From NCBI RefSeq assembly GCF_000471025.2, contig NZ_CP015840.1:558001-622000 (forward strand): a DNA stretch of 64,000 nucleotides, read 5' to 3'. Of the stretch, positions 52,857-62,500 are shown one piece after another (the stretch's first letter is position 1; the number at the start of each line of letters is the position of its first letter). Source of the stretch: Chlamydia gallinacea 08-1274/3 (GTDB lineage Bacteria; Chlamydiota; Chlamydiia; Chlamydiales; Chlamydiaceae). A program made the translations under genes and the position numbers. The notes under the pieces were generated by a model, which saw only the letters and a list, made by a program, of their open reading frames with translations, did not search any database and had not been told where the DNA came from.

Positions 52857-53767
52857 CCGATAAACATAGTTTTTTGAGTAATAGCAAGTAGAACATATAG
52901 AATAGGAGTCGAAAGTAGTAAAGAATCCAACGTATCCAAAATTCCCCCGACTGCTTGTAATCGGTTGCTATCTTTCATCCGCGCTTCGCGTTTGAAGATT
53001 GATTCTATAATATCACCGAAAAAACTACTAATACCTAAAATTATTCCCAGAAAAATAAGAATCCCGGGCATAGTAATGTAATGATTAAAACGCGAAGGCA
53101 CTTGTAAAAAGAATAGAATACTAATTAAAGTTGCTCCTAGACACCCGGCAACAAAGCCGACAATAGTTTTATTTGGACTAATTTCTGGAGAAATTTTCTT
53201 TTGTCCCAAAGCCTTGCCAAAGAAGTATCCGAAAATATCTGCACCTTTTGTTACGGCAATCAGAAAACTCGCCCACCAAACTCCTAAAAAAGGTTCTTCA
53301 GTATGAATAAATCCATAGAGAATATTTAAAAATAAACGTAGGGGGATGCTCACATACATAATAGCAAATAGAGTAATTCCCGTGGTTTCTATCGGGCCGG
53401 GTGAGCGTTTCCTAGATTGAAAGGTGTGGATGACTAGCCAGGAGAAAAGGAAAACCCAAGAAAGTAAAGAAAGATTAGGAAAAGTCGGATGCCAGCGAAT
53501 AGCAAAAAAGCTCATTAATAGAAAAATGAATGAGCCGCAAGCACTATACGTGCGGTAGGTGTAACCTAGTTTTACTTTAGCCATAGTTCCGTATTCATAT
53601 GTTCCTATGCTGCCACATAGAGCAAGAGTGAATCCTAAAGCCAGGGAAGTAATAGGAAATAACGAACTATATAAGAGAAGTACGAGAAAAGTTAACACTA
53701 GGGAATGGACAACAACTCGTTGAAAAAGATCGCCATAGATAGGAGTTTTAAACTTAGTCAGCTTCAT
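52853..53767 (-). CDS. cdsA: Phosphatidate cytidylyltransferase
   Basis: 304 residues with about eight hydrophobic segments. The C-terminal signature is recognisable ([15 protein letters not shown], then [13 protein letters not shown]) but the usual PGHGG and DR elements appear as AVGG and DT, a small deviation. Converts phosphatidic acid and CTP to CDP-DAG, the donor for PgsA. 2-nt gap after uppS and 4-nt overlap with cmk. Confidence 0.9.
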   Translation of the reverse strand: MKLTKFKTPIYGDLFQRVVVHSLVLTFLVLLLYSSLFPITSLALGFTLALCGSIGTYEYGTMAKVKLGYTYRTYSACGSFIFLLMSFFAIRWHPTFPNLSLLSWVFLFSWLVIHTFQSRKRSPGPIETTGITLFAIMYVSIPLRLFLNILYGFIHTEEPFLGVWWASFLIAVTKGADIFGYFFGKALGQKKISPEISPNKTIVGFVAGCLGATLISILFFLQVPSRFNHYITMPGILIFLGIILGISSFFGDIIESIFKREARMKDSNRLQAVGGILDTLDSLLLSTPILYVLLAITQKTMFIG

Positions 53768-53769
53768 AG

Positions 53770-54522
53770 TTATTTGCCTCCTCGTCGTGGTCGTTGTTGA
53801 TAATCTTTAATAGCTTCTACAAGATGGCAGGGTTGAAAATCCGGCCATAGAACGTCAGTTACATACAGCTCTGTATATGCTATTTGCCATAAGAGGAAAT
53901 TACTGACACGCATTTCGCCACCCGTACGGATTAATAAGTCGGGATCGGGAATGCCTGAAGTGTCTAAATAAGAGCAAATTGTGCTTTCTGAAATTGATGT
54001 TAAAGATATTTTTTTGTTTATCAAATCTTGATGTAGCTTTTTAAATGCACGGACGAGTTCGTCTTTTCCTCCATAGTTGAAAGCTAAAACAAGCGTGTTT
54101 TTCGAAAATTTTTCAGTTTGTTTCAAAATTTTTTTAAGTTTCTGCTGTATTGTTTGAGGTAAAGCATGGGAATTCCCTATGTAACGTAAACGAACATGAT
54201 TTTGAAGAAGATATGGAAGCTGTTCATCTAGTTGTGAATCAAAAATAGAAAAGAGTTGTTGTACTTCGTCTTCTGATCTTAAAAAGTTCTCTGTAGAAAA
54301 TGCAAATAGTGTGAGAACTTCAATGCCTAAAGAAAATGCAAACTCAACGATATTCGGTACAATTTTTGCTCCATAATAGTGGGCCGAATTTTCTTTAATT
54401 TGCAAATCTGTATCCCGTTGTTGATGCCAACGTCGGTTGCCATCCATAATAATCGCAATGTGCCTAGGTAAGGGCTTGGTAGATAAAATTGTTCGATCTT
54501 CCTGAGTTAAAAGTAGAGACAT
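53770..54522 (-). CDS. uppS: Isoprenyl diphosphate synthase (undecaprenyl type)
   Basis: 250 residues. cis-prenyltransferase motifs: HIAIIMDGNRRW with Asp27, LTLFAFSTENFLRSEDEV, LAFNYGGKDELVRAF, and the C-terminal DPDLLIRTGGEMRVSNFLLWQ and AYTELYVTDVLWPDF. Synthesises the C55 lipid carrier for peptidoglycan and O-antigen-type sugars from precursors of the IspD pathway. First gene of the lipid operon. Confidence 0.94.
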   Translation of the reverse strand: MSLLLTQEDRTILSTKPLPRHIAIIMDGNRRWHQQRDTDLQIKENSAHYYGAKIVPNIVEFAFSLGIEVLTLFAFSTENFLRSEDEVQQLFSIFDSQLDEQLPYLLQNHVRLRYIGNSHALPQTIQQKLKKILKQTEKFSKNTLVLAFNYGGKDELVRAFKKLHQDLINKKISLTSISESTICSYLDTSGIPDPDLLIRTGGEMRVSNFLLWQIAYTELYVTDVLWPDFQPCHLVEAIKDYQQRPRRGGK

Positions 54523-54591
54523 GTTTATACATCACTTGGTGACGAGACTTTAAGTCCACAGTTTACAACCAACCCAATATGTAGCTACAAA

Positions 54592-54739
54592 GCATTACAG
54601 GAACTGTTGTATTATGCCTACATTATGCCGCGGACATATTTGAGAAACTGGGAATCAAGTTAAAACCCTCCTGGCATAGTAGAAGAAAAACCTATATCTT
54701 GACAAGATGACATTCTTAAAGCAAATCGTTTGCTTTTTT
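54592..54739 (+). ncRNA. Candidate small RNA with intrinsic terminator
   Basis: A plus-strand intrinsic terminator, AAAGCAAA (54718-54725), TCG loop, TTTGCTTT (54729-54736) and T run to 54739, lies in a region where no plus-strand protein gene precedes it. Upstream there is a possible promoter (TTTACA near 54562 and CTACAA about 17 nt later), and the intervening sequence has a long-range pairing TATGCC ... GGCATA. The 5' end is approximate. A transcript of about 150 nt is the simplest explanation, but the terminator might instead stop stray transcription toward the next gene. Confidence 0.35.
54718..54739 (+). terminator. Intrinsic terminator, plus strand
   Basis: Perfect 8-bp stem AAAGCAAA/TTTGCTTT with TCG loop, followed by three more T. 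It is the cleanest plus-strand terminator in the window and has no annotated gene upstream on that strand. Confidence 0.65.
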
Positions 54740-54915
54740 ATGATAAACCCTCTTCTAGGTACAGATCAACCCACTATAGATAAGGTAAAACAAAAATAAA
54801 ATTTATAATTGATTTATTAATTATTTTGCTTCGATACGGTTAACAAAAAGAATTCAAAATAAAGGTTAAGATAATATTTTTGTCGATACAGGAGAATATT
54901 TTTTTATTTCTTTAT

Positions 54916-54944
54916 TTTACATAGTTAGTTGTATTGAGTATAGT
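54916..54944 (+). promoter_or_regulatory. Candidate sigma66 promoter for the Inc-like gene
   Basis: TTTACA (54916-54921), exactly 17 nt, TATAGT (54939-54944). The start would be near 54951, about 60 nt ahead of ATG 55014. Good spacing and good -10. Confidence 0.5.
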
Positions 54945-55013
54945 TGTATGTAATTCTAGTTTTATTTTCTGAATAAATAAGGAGAATACTTTGAATATTC
55001 TGGGGTGTTTTGC

Positions 55014-56102
55014 ATGAAGTTGGCGCAAATATGCTTTGTATGTGTGCCAAAGTTCACATTTATGAGCACAACACAAAGAAATATTTACCATTACATTCCT
55101 GTGGCGCGTCATTTGGCAAAAAAAATCCTGGCGAGTATTTTTGCTCTTTTGGGTGTCAGTGCTTTAGCATGTAGCGTTTTAGCAGCTGGTATGTGTCAAA
55201 CGTTTCTGCCCTGCATAGGGTTATTAATCCTAGGTATGCTTTTATTTATATTTGCGTATTGTCATTATGTAAAAGCAGAGATGCGTTTAGAAATTCCTCA
55301 GCAGCAGTTTGAGAAATATGCAGTGTCCGCCATTACCGAGGAAGAATATCATTCTCTACTATTTCATACATGGCATGTTACTTCTTTAGGAAGTTATCAT
55401 TGTAAATGGAACAAACATGTGCATATCTGTGAGGGAACGAAAGAAAGATTGCGAGACATTTTGGCATCAAGAGTAGGGAAAGAAAACGGAGTCTTTTTAA
55501 TTCAAGAATTAGATTTGGAGGCGATGCGCCAACACCAGTTAGGCATAGAAACAGAATATCAAAACATTTTTCATATTCCTGAAAAAACGCGTTCCAGTGT
55601 CCACGCTTTATTAGAAACAGCCGGGGCAGGTTTACAAGTCGTAGCAGTTTCTTGGTTAGAAAATTTAGTGCCCTCCCCCCAAGAGGTCATCTACACAAGT
55701 ATTCCTAGATTTTGTCTAGAAGAAGAGATTTCTCAACTTACTATGTACGTAAGAGTTTACACACAGGCATTTGTTGAAGCGATACAAAGAACGTCGCCAT
55801 CTCGTTTTGTCAAAAAACAAGGAATCTGTTTATTAGTTCCTCTTTTAGGAGTTGTAAAGGGAAAAGCTCCGAAAGCAATTCGCATGATGAAAATTCTTTC
55901 AAAAATAGCATTTTTACAAGCTATGGAGTTTTTAGCCACAGAAGCTATTCTCCCCGTAGATGTACGAAACCTTCCCATTACAGCTGTGCTTATTGATCAT
56001 CAGAGTATTGCACCCTTACGGGCTATAGAGACACCTCAAGTCTGTTCTTCTAGGGAACTACGCATTTGCTTTACAGAGCTGATGACGACATCTTTTTCGT
56101 AA
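55014..56102 (+). CDS. Inc-like membrane protein, 362 aa
   Basis: 362 residues from ATG 55014 (GGGG upstream); ATG 55062 (MSTTQRNIYHY) is an alternative start. Two long hydrophobic helices at about 36-60 and 62-85 with a short turn give the bilobed Inc-type profile; the remaining about 275 residues are polar and helical with no motif I recognise. It occupies the uppS-secDF interval that in other chlamydiae also holds a hypothetical. Possible inclusion-membrane or inner-membrane protein; not provable here. The upstream AAGGAG is placed for a short leader frame, noted separately. Confidence 0.65.
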   Translation: MKLAQICFVCVPKFTFMSTTQRNIYHYIPVARHLAKKILASIFALLGVSALACSVLAAGMCQTFLPCIGLLILGMLLFIFAYCHYVKAEMRLEIPQQQFEKYAVSAITEEEYHSLLFHTWHVTSLGSYHCKWNKHVHICEGTKERLRDILASRVGKENGVFLIQELDLEAMRQHQLGIETEYQNIFHIPEKTRSSVHALLETAGAGLQVVAVSWLENLVPSPQEVIYTSIPRFCLEEEISQLTMYVRVYTQAFVEAIQRTSPSRFVKKQGICLLVPLLGVVKGKAPKAIRMMKILSKIAFLQAMEFLATEAILPVDVRNLPITAVLIDHQSIAPLRAIETPQVCSSRELRICFTELMTTSFS

Positions 56103-56270
56103 TTTAGGAACCTTCTCAAGAGGAGGTTTGTTAAGATAAGTAGCAGATTTTAATTGAAACTTTTATTGTATTAATTAAATTCCGAGAATTAGATCTTCAT
56201 TTGACGATTTTATTTTTACTTGGTATTTTCATCCGTTAGTATTCCTAGGCAAAATATAAAGAGCTTCACA

Positions 56271-59200
56271 ATGAAACATAGATTTGGACGCAATTTAGGT
56301 ATAATCATTTTTGTTTTTGCGCTAGCTCTGTATTATATCCTACCCACATGTCTGTATTACTCACGTCCTTTAAATAAAAAAATAGAAGAAAAGGAAGCAC
56401 AGCAAATTATCCGCAGATTAACCGATCAAGTAATGGAAGTGCGAAATGATGTGTTCCCTAGGATATCTTCTGTGCTTTCCGTATTAAAATTACGGGGACA
56501 GATTAAACAACATCCTAGTATTCCTGGAGTAGTTAATGTGCATTTTAAAGATGATACAGATGCACAGATTTTCCTAGAAAATATGATTTATGGAGAGCCT
56601 ACAGTTCCTATAAAATCTGCTCGTCTTTACGTTTTGGGATATGAAAAGAAAGAACAGAGTACTATCGTTCAGGTTACAGGATCTTTAGTCACAGCGTTAA
56701 CAGAAAATGATTTTTCTTTTGTTTCTTGTGATGATGCCGTAGCGAAAGAATCTTTGAAGACCATTGCTTCTGCGTTAACCTTAGCACCTTGTGATCCTTG
56801 TGTATGTGGGTACAGTTCTCTCTGGCAAGGTGCTCCCCTACAGCAAGTAATTCAGTTAGCAAAGAATTTATCCCTAGGCTTAGAAATCCTCCCGAAATCT
56901 AAAACAGGGGCACTTTTGAATTACTTTTTCTCTTCAGAAAAAGATTATATTGCTTTTTTCTCGCGAGTAGAAAGCAATATTTCTCATCCAGATCTCTCTG
57001 AAGAAGAACAACAAATCCTTCATTCACTTTATCAAATACTTAAGAGTCGATCACAGCGCTGGAAGAAAGCATCCCCGCAGATTATCGATACCTCTTTAGA
57101 TTGTAGCGCTGTTTCTCCTTTTTTCTCTTCAGTAGAGTTTTGCGCTGAAGATAGAAAAATTGTGTTTTGCCTTGACCCTCATATCATGGCTAAATGCGAC
57201 GAGCTCTCCTTAGAACAGCGTTTAGATTTTAATGCATGGTTAGCAAAAGAAAAACAGAGATTAGCACAAAAGTTTTGTAAAACTATGCAAGAATCTCCTC
57301 AGGGGTTCCTATATTATCTTAATGATAAAGAAGTAAGTGGAAATATCATTTTACATTGCCAACGGATTTATCAAGGCATGGTGGAACATTTAGTTACTTT
57401 AGCGTTAAATCGTCCTCCTGCACAATCTTGTGATCTTATTCGTGAGCATTTCCCTGTGCATTGTCGTTTGCCCAAAGAAAGTGATACTTTTGGTTGTTTT
57501 ATTTTCTCTCCTCAACATAGTTGTAACCACTTTGCTAAAGGGTCAGTGTATATTGTCCTTAAAGGACTACGTTCGATTGTAGCAAAATATGAGAAAGGCT
57601 CAGTAGAAGAAGCTGAAATTTTCCATAAAGACTTGCAGGATCTCTACAATTGTTTTGCACATATGAATATTCGTGCCTATAACGTAGGTGATGATGAAAT
57701 TTTAGAAGTTCATGATCCTCTGCAAAGGCTATTTGATGCTTGGGGAGAGGATTTTGTGATTGTTAATGAAGGTGAAACAGCATGTCTTGAGGTTCGCAAT
57801 GTCCGGGATCGTTTGGATACTGTAAATCGTATTGAAAAACATCGTCAAGACGAGTGGGTACGTTGGCATGAACAATATAATCATGCCCGTTGTTCTGTAG
57901 ATGAACAAACACAGAGACGAGCTGCTGTGCCTCATCGCAGCGCATTTATGGAAAATCTCAAACTCAATATCCGCAAATACTCTCGAGGTGATCATGTCTT
58001 ACGTTTAGGTATTGATTTCGTTGGCGGGAAACAAATTCGGTTAGCGTTTAAAGATCATCAGGGGAAACAGGTTACAGATAAAGAAGGAATTCTTCGAGTT
58101 TCTGATGAGTTGTATGCTCGTTTAAACAAGTTAGGTGTTTCTGAAGTCACTATACACAAAGAAGGAGATAATCTTCATCTTTGTGTCCCTGGATCTATGA
58201 ATATTTCTTCGGAAGAGATTCTAGGGACTTCAAGAATGACTTTTCATGTCGTTAATGAGAAGTTTTCTCCTTATTCTCCTTTTCGCTACGAAGTGCAAAG
58301 ATTTTTAGATTACCTATGGTTCACGGCGCAAAACCAAGGGATGACTTCTCCAAAGGATATTAATACTTTGGCTCATCGTATTTTTAACTATGATGCAGCT
58401 TTGCATTTGCCTGTGAGTGTAAAAGAAGCTATTCTTAAGCTGCGACAAGAAGGTTTAGCATTTTGTCAGGAAAATCATGACAGCCCTTCTTCTCTGCTTG
58501 ATACGATGTACTCTATGATCGCTATTAAGAGAGATCATAAGGAAGCTAATCCTTTGATGATTGTTTTTCGCAATCATGCATTAGATGGGGCTTCTTTAAA
58601 AGATATACGCCCTGAATTTGCTGTTGGTGAAGGTTATGTATTGAATTTTTCCGTAAAGAACCATACCAACGTGAAGCAAGTTAAGGATCTATCTCCTACC
58701 GATAGTTTTCATGCATGGACATCTACCTATTGTCAAGATGGGGTTTATGGCACGGAAAAAAGTCAATTCTCTTCAGGAAGAGGATGGCGTATGGCTGTTA
58801 TCCTCGATGGTTATGTAATTAGCGATCCCGTATTAAACGCTCCTTTACGAGATCACGCAAGCGTTTCCGGAAAATTTTCTCATCGGGAAGTGAGCCGATT
58901 AGCGACAGATTTAAAATCAGGAGCTATGTCTTTTGTCCCCGAAATTTTAAGTGAGGAGATGATTTCCCCCGAATTAGGTAAACAACAACGTACCCAGGGG
59001 GTTATTTCCATTTGTCTCGGGCTTTTTGTATTAATGGCTTTGATGAGTATTTACTATAGATTTGGAGGAGTCATTGCTTCTGGGGCTGTTCTTCTGAACT
59101 TACTTTTAATTTGGGCTGCTTTACAGTATCTTGATGCACCACTTACCCTGACAGGGCTAGCAGGAATTGTTTTAGCTATGGGCATGGCTGTAGATGCTAA

Positions 59201-60479
59201 CGTTCTAGTGTTTGAACGAATCCGTGAGGAGTATCTCTTATCAAACAGCCTGACTCATTCTGTAGAAGCAGGATACCGCAAGGCTTTTGGAGCTATTTTA
59301 GATTCGAATTTAACAACAGTATTCGCTTCGGTGATTCTTTTGCTGTTAGATACTGGCCCTATTCGAGGATTTGCTTTGACTCTTATTTTGGGCATCTTTT
59401 CTTCCATGTTTACGGCACTATTCATGACGAAGTTTTTCTTTGTTGTGTGGATGCATAGAACACAAGAAACACAACTTCATATGATGAATAAATTTTTAGG
59501 TAGTAAGCATGATTTTTTGAAGGAGTGCAGGAAACTATGGTTCCTATCAGGAGGTATCATCGTTTTAGGAGCCATTGCTTTAGGTTTTGGTGCTTGGCAC
59601 TCCGTATTAGGTATGGATTTTCAAGGAGGTTATGCTCTTACCTTAAATATGACGGAGCAAAAATCTTTGGACGTCTCGCAATTTCGCACACAATTAAGCA
59701 CAAAATTTAAACAGCTAGGACTATCCTCACGGGATTTCCGCATCAAAAGTTTGGATTCTTCAGAAAAAATAAAAATTTACTTTAGTCAAAATGCTTTATC
59801 TCACGTGCCAACCCCAGAGAATGGCACTCAAGATATTCATGATCAAAATCTATCAAGAGTCCTAGGGATTCTTTCGGATACAGGTCTTGATGTTTCTTCT
59901 AATGATAGTTTGAAGCAAGTGCAAAATTTTTGGGTTAAAGTAAGTGGGCAGTTTTCTAATAAAATGCGTATACAGGCATGCTTAGCATTAACATCAGCTT
60001 TATTTGTCATTCTGATTTATGTCAGTTTGCGTTTTGAATGGCGTTACGCATTAAGCGCCATTTTTGCATTAATTCATGATCTTATTGCGACTTGTGCTGT
60101 ATTAGTAACCACTCATTTCTTTTTACAAAGAATACAGATAGATTTACAAGCTATTGGAGCTCTAATGACCGTCCTGGGGTATTCATTAAATAATACTCTG
60201 ATTATATTTGATCGCATTCGTGAAGATCGTCAGAAGAAGCTATTCACACCTTTGCCAATTTTGATTAATGATGCGCTGCAAAAAACTTTGGGACGTACTG
60301 TTATGACGACAGCTACTACGTTATCCGTTTTATTAATCTTACTCTTTGTCGGTGGAGGATCGATTTTTAACTTTGCTTTTATCATAACTATAGGAATTCT
60401 TTTGGGCACCTTGTCTTCTCTATACATTGCCCCCCCCCTTTTGTTATTTATGATGCGTAATGAGAAAGAACTTCAATAA
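56271..60479 (+). CDS. secDF: Fused protein-export membrane protein SecD-SecF
   Basis: 1402 residues from ATG 56271 (an upstream in-frame start at 56220 adds 17). An N-terminal membrane helix (about 8-25) and a very large periplasmic part precede the SecD core (LRLGIDFVGGKQIRLAF; membrane bundle from about 905 with GLAGIVLAMGMAVDANVLVFERIREE). After about residue 1085 the SecF half begins (ALGFGAWHSVLGMDFQGGYAL; ALMTVLGYSLNNTLIIFDRIRED). SecDF uses the proton gradient to pull Sec substrates outward. Natural fusion, also in Bacillus and other chlamydiae; the first periplasmic segment (about 30-560) is much longer than in most. Confidence 0.94.
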   Translation: MKHRFGRNLGIIIFVFALALYYILPTCLYYSRPLNKKIEEKEAQQIIRRLTDQVMEVRNDVFPRISSVLSVLKLRGQIKQHPSIPGVVNVHFKDDTDAQIFLENMIYGEPTVPIKSARLYVLGYEKKEQSTIVQVTGSLVTALTENDFSFVSCDDAVAKESLKTIASALTLAPCDPCVCGYSSLWQGAPLQQVIQLAKNLSLGLEILPKSKTGALLNYFFSSEKDYIAFFSRVESNISHPDLSEEEQQILHSLYQILKSRSQRWKKASPQIIDTSLDCSAVSPFFSSVEFCAEDRKIVFCLDPHIMAKCDELSLEQRLDFNAWLAKEKQRLAQKFCKTMQESPQGFLYYLNDKEVSGNIILHCQRIYQGMVEHLVTLALNRPPAQSCDLIREHFPVHCRLPKESDTFGCFIFSPQHSCNHFAKGSVYIVLKGLRSIVAKYEKGSVEEAEIFHKDLQDLYNCFAHMNIRAYNVGDDEILEVHDPLQRLFDAWGEDFVIVNEGETACLEVRNVRDRLDTVNRIEKHRQDEWVRWHEQYNHARCSVDEQTQRRAAVPHRSAFMENLKLNIRKYSRGDHVLRLGIDFVGGKQIRLAFKDHQGKQVTDKEGILRVSDELYARLNKLGVSEVTIHKEGDNLHLCVPGSMNISSEEILGTSRMTFHVVNEKFSPYSPFRYEVQRFLDYLWFTAQNQGMTSPKDINTLAHRIFNYDAALHLPVSVKEAILKLRQEGLAFCQENHDSPSSLLDTMYSMIAIKRDHKEANPLMIVFRNHALDGASLKDIRPEFAVGEGYVLNFSVKNHTNVKQVKDLSPTDSFHAWTSTYCQDGVYGTEKSQFSSGRGWRMAVILDGYVISDPVLNAPLRDHASVSGKFSHREVSRLATDLKSGAMSFVPEILSEEMISPELGKQQRTQGVISICLGLFVLMALMSIYYRFGGVIASGAVLLNLLLIWAALQYLDAPLTLTGLAGIVLAMGMAVDANVLVFERIREEYLLSNSLTHSVEAGYRKAFGAILDSNLTTVFASVILLLLDTGPIRGFALTLILGIFSSMFTALFMTKFFFVVWMHRTQETQLHMMNKFLGSKHDFLKECRKLWFLSGGIIVLGAIALGFGAWHSVLGMDFQGGYALTLNMTEQKSLDVSQFRTQLSTKFKQLGLSSRDFRIKSLDSSEKIKIYFSQNALSHVPTPENGTQDIHDQNLSRVLGILSDTGLDVSSNDSLKQVQNFWVKVSGQFSNKMRIQACLALTSALFVILIYVSLRFEWRYALSAIFALIHDLIATCAVLVTTHFFLQRIQIDLQAIGALMTVLGYSLNNTLIIFDRIREDRQKKLFTPLPILINDALQKTLGRTVMTTATTLSVLLILLFVGGGSIFNFAFIITIGILLGTLSSLYIAPPLLLFMMRNEKELQ

Positions 60480-60893
60480 TCGTTGCTAATGTCTTCTAGT
60501 AAGATTTCTAGATAGATTCCACTTATCTGAAGTCGTTAGGTGGATTGCAAGGCGATACAGAACGTATTTAAGTGAGTTTCGGGAAATTTTATTGCAACCG
60601 CTCTAAGACAGCTACTTCTCGTATTATGGAAGAAATGGTAGGATCTTTTGTATTCTAGGCAAAGTATTCGATTTTTAAAAATCTTTTTACACAGGAAAGA
60701 TGTCAAGCGTAAGAACAGAAGGCCAGAGTTTATGTTTCTATAATAATAAATATATTTTTTGATTATCTCTCAAAACTACTTTTGATTGGGTGTATTATAA
60801 AGCACTTTTAATAATGTTTTAGTATTAATTAATTGATCATATTTTATAAAATGAACGCGTAATTAATTTTTTAATATGTTTTATCTATAATTT
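60480..60893. other. Intergenic region after secDF
   Basis: 414 bp without a convincing gene. Two short stretches read as protein-like in different frames (around 60510-60600 and 60600-60655) but both hit stops and have no start. From 60720 the sequence becomes almost pure A/T with TTAATTAATT-type repeats, probably the promoter region of the 43 kDa gene. In C. trachomatis this position holds recJ; I see no intact recJ here. Confidence 0.5.
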
Positions 60894-62030
60894 ATGCTTT
60901 CAATAATATATGCGGGTAATAATCAAGGCCGGCCCTGTACTCAGCTAGAAGATTTACAAGCTACTCCCGAAGTATTTATTTTTTCATCAAACAAAGCCTA
61001 CGCAAATTATAAATTCAGAAAATGTCATGCCACTTTATTTAGAGTTCTTAGGTTAATTTGGGAAGTTGTTAAAGCAATTTTTAGAATTATTTGTCTTCCT
61101 CTGGGATTATACTGGGTTTTAGAGAAAGTATGTCAAAATGCTTGTACACCTAGTGCCGGGGGGATTATCACAGAGCCTCTGTGTGAAGTGAAAAAACAGG
61201 TACAGCAAAGTTTTGCACAAAAAGCTCGACGATTATTACAACAGAAATGCGTCAAAACCATAAAACGTATTCCTATTCAATGTGATAATTTACTAATTGA
61301 TACATTGGCAATTACGTTCCCTAATGCAAAGCCAGATAGATGGATGATTTTTGCTCCGGGACAGGCAGAATGTTTTGAACATCGTGTGCTTTCCAATTGG
61401 AATTGGGCTCAGGATATTGCTGCAGAAGCTCAATCGAATTTTTTGATGATGAATTATCCTGGAGTGATGCAAAGTCAGGGAGAAGTGAGTTTAGAATCTT
61501 TGATTAAAGCTCATGCTGCATGCGTGGCTTATCTTCGAGATTATCCCGAAGGTCCTCAAGCAAAAGAAATCATTGCCTATGGTTACTCTTTAGGAACAGC
61601 AGTGCAGTCTGCTGCTTTAGCAAGAGAAGTCACAGATGGTTCTGATGGGGTACATTGGATGGTCATACAAGATCGTGCTCCAAGGTCTTTAGCTGCTGTT
61701 GCAAAACAGTTGGCCGGAATATTTGGGGAGTGGGGGATTAAGTGGACAGGCTGGAATGTCGATATTGAATCAGCAAGTAAGACCCTTCCCACCGCACTGC
61801 TAATTCATAATTGCACTTTTGAAGGGGAAGTACTTGGCGATGGGGTGTTCTCTAGAAACACGTGTTTAGCAAGCGCACTTTTGGATACAAATTCCGTGGA
61901 GAATAAAATTTTTATAGGTGTACCCTGCTTATATCACGCCAATAATCTACCTTCCGAGGAGATAAGCAGGGTTGCCGGAGAAATTGTAAAGCATTTTGAT
62001 AAGGCCCCTACTGAGAAGGAAGAACTATAA
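60894..62030 (+). CDS. CHLPS 43 kDa-type protein (DUF818, alpha/beta-hydrolase-like)
   Basis: 378 residues, about 42 kDa. A hydrophobic segment at about 48-80 (LFRVLRLIWEVVKAIFRIIC) may anchor it. From about 155 an alpha/beta hydrolase fold is suggested: WMIFAPGQAECFEHR, FLMMNYPGVMQSQGEVS, and a nucleophile elbow GYSLG (Ser232), then WMVIQDRAPRSL. This matches the chlamydia-specific DUF818/CHLPS 43 kDa family found in several copies in the Chlamydophila group. Substrate unknown. It lies alone between two non-coding stretches. Confidence 0.82.
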   Translation: MLSIIYAGNNQGRPCTQLEDLQATPEVFIFSSNKAYANYKFRKCHATLFRVLRLIWEVVKAIFRIICLPLGLYWVLEKVCQNACTPSAGGIITEPLCEVKKQVQQSFAQKARRLLQQKCVKTIKRIPIQCDNLLIDTLAITFPNAKPDRWMIFAPGQAECFEHRVLSNWNWAQDIAAEAQSNFLMMNYPGVMQSQGEVSLESLIKAHAACVAYLRDYPEGPQAKEIIAYGYSLGTAVQSAALAREVTDGSDGVHWMVIQDRAPRSLAAVAKQLAGIFGEWGIKWTGWNVDIESASKTLPTALLIHNCTFEGEVLGDGVFSRNTCLASALLDTNSVENKIFIGVPCLYHANNLPSEEISRVAGEIVKHFDKAPTEKEEL

Positions 62031-62414
62031 TCCAGAGATCTGGGATGATTGGACAAGCACAAGTAGCCATTCAAATTCTGTTTTCAGAAGGGATTTTATG
62101 CTTTTGTAGAATTTCATGAAGATTAAAGATATCTTTGCAATTCCCAATTTTTAGAAGCTTGGCTTTATGGAAGAATTTTCTTTCGTCTTTTTAAGTTTTA
62201 ATTAAGCAAAAACTTTGCCACGTCTCCAGTTATGGTTGTGGGGGAGCCTGTTATGATCCTCGGAGCCCGGTGGAAAATACGTTTTTTCGACCCTATTTAC
62301 AGCACGTGTTTTGTTAAAGCACCGGGAGCGAAGATCAGCTTTTCCATACCGCTGTTCTTATTTTAATATTAAGAAATATTAATAAAATGAAAGAATAATT
62401 TAATTTCATTCAGT
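62031..62414. other. Non-coding stretch with GC-rich island upstream of euo
   Basis: Most of this region is AT-rich, but about 62210-62350 is distinctly GC-richer, with CCCGGTG (62266-62272) and CACCGGG (about 62321-62327) forming a 7-bp inverted repeat. Both strands are open over most of the island: the minus strand reads from an ATG as MEKLIFAPGALTKHVL, stop, then IGSKKRIFHRAPRIITG and further; the plus strand reads HVSSYGCGGACYDPRSPVEN. It could be an unannotated structured RNA or a decayed gene; undecided. Confidence 0.4.
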
Positions 62415-62442
62415 TTTAACAAAAACAGCAACTTTGTATTAT
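62415..62442 (+). promoter_or_regulatory. Candidate promoter of euo, upstream of the tandem repeat
   Basis: TTTAAC (62415-62420), 16-nt spacer, TATTAT (62437-62442). If used, the message would start near 62449 and carry a leader of about 227 nt with the whole 9-bp repeat in it. Another promoter downstream of the repeat is not apparent. Confidence 0.35.
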
Positions 62443-62500
62443 AAAAAAGCTTGATTAATAAATCTTTTCTTAGGAAAATCTTTATTTAAAAATTCTAAAA

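Larger units (their letters stand above)
54523..54915. other. Intergenic region between uppS and the Inc-like gene
   Basis: Nearly 400 bp without a protein gene. It contains a candidate small RNA ending in an intrinsic terminator (listed separately), a TTGACA at 54699, and an A/T-only segment around 54770-54910 that probably includes promoters for both divergent units. Confidence 0.55.

Noticed and set aside
60480..60660. Decayed recJ fragment after secDF
   Set aside because: Short protein-like runs exist in two frames, but none can be tied to RecJ motifs (DxD, DHH) by eye.
62210..62350. tmRNA, RNase P RNA, SRP RNA or 6S RNA in the GC-rich island
   Set aside because: None of the hallmark sequences of these RNAs (tag frame with tRNA-like ends, GAGGAAAGTCC, GGAAGCAG) is present.
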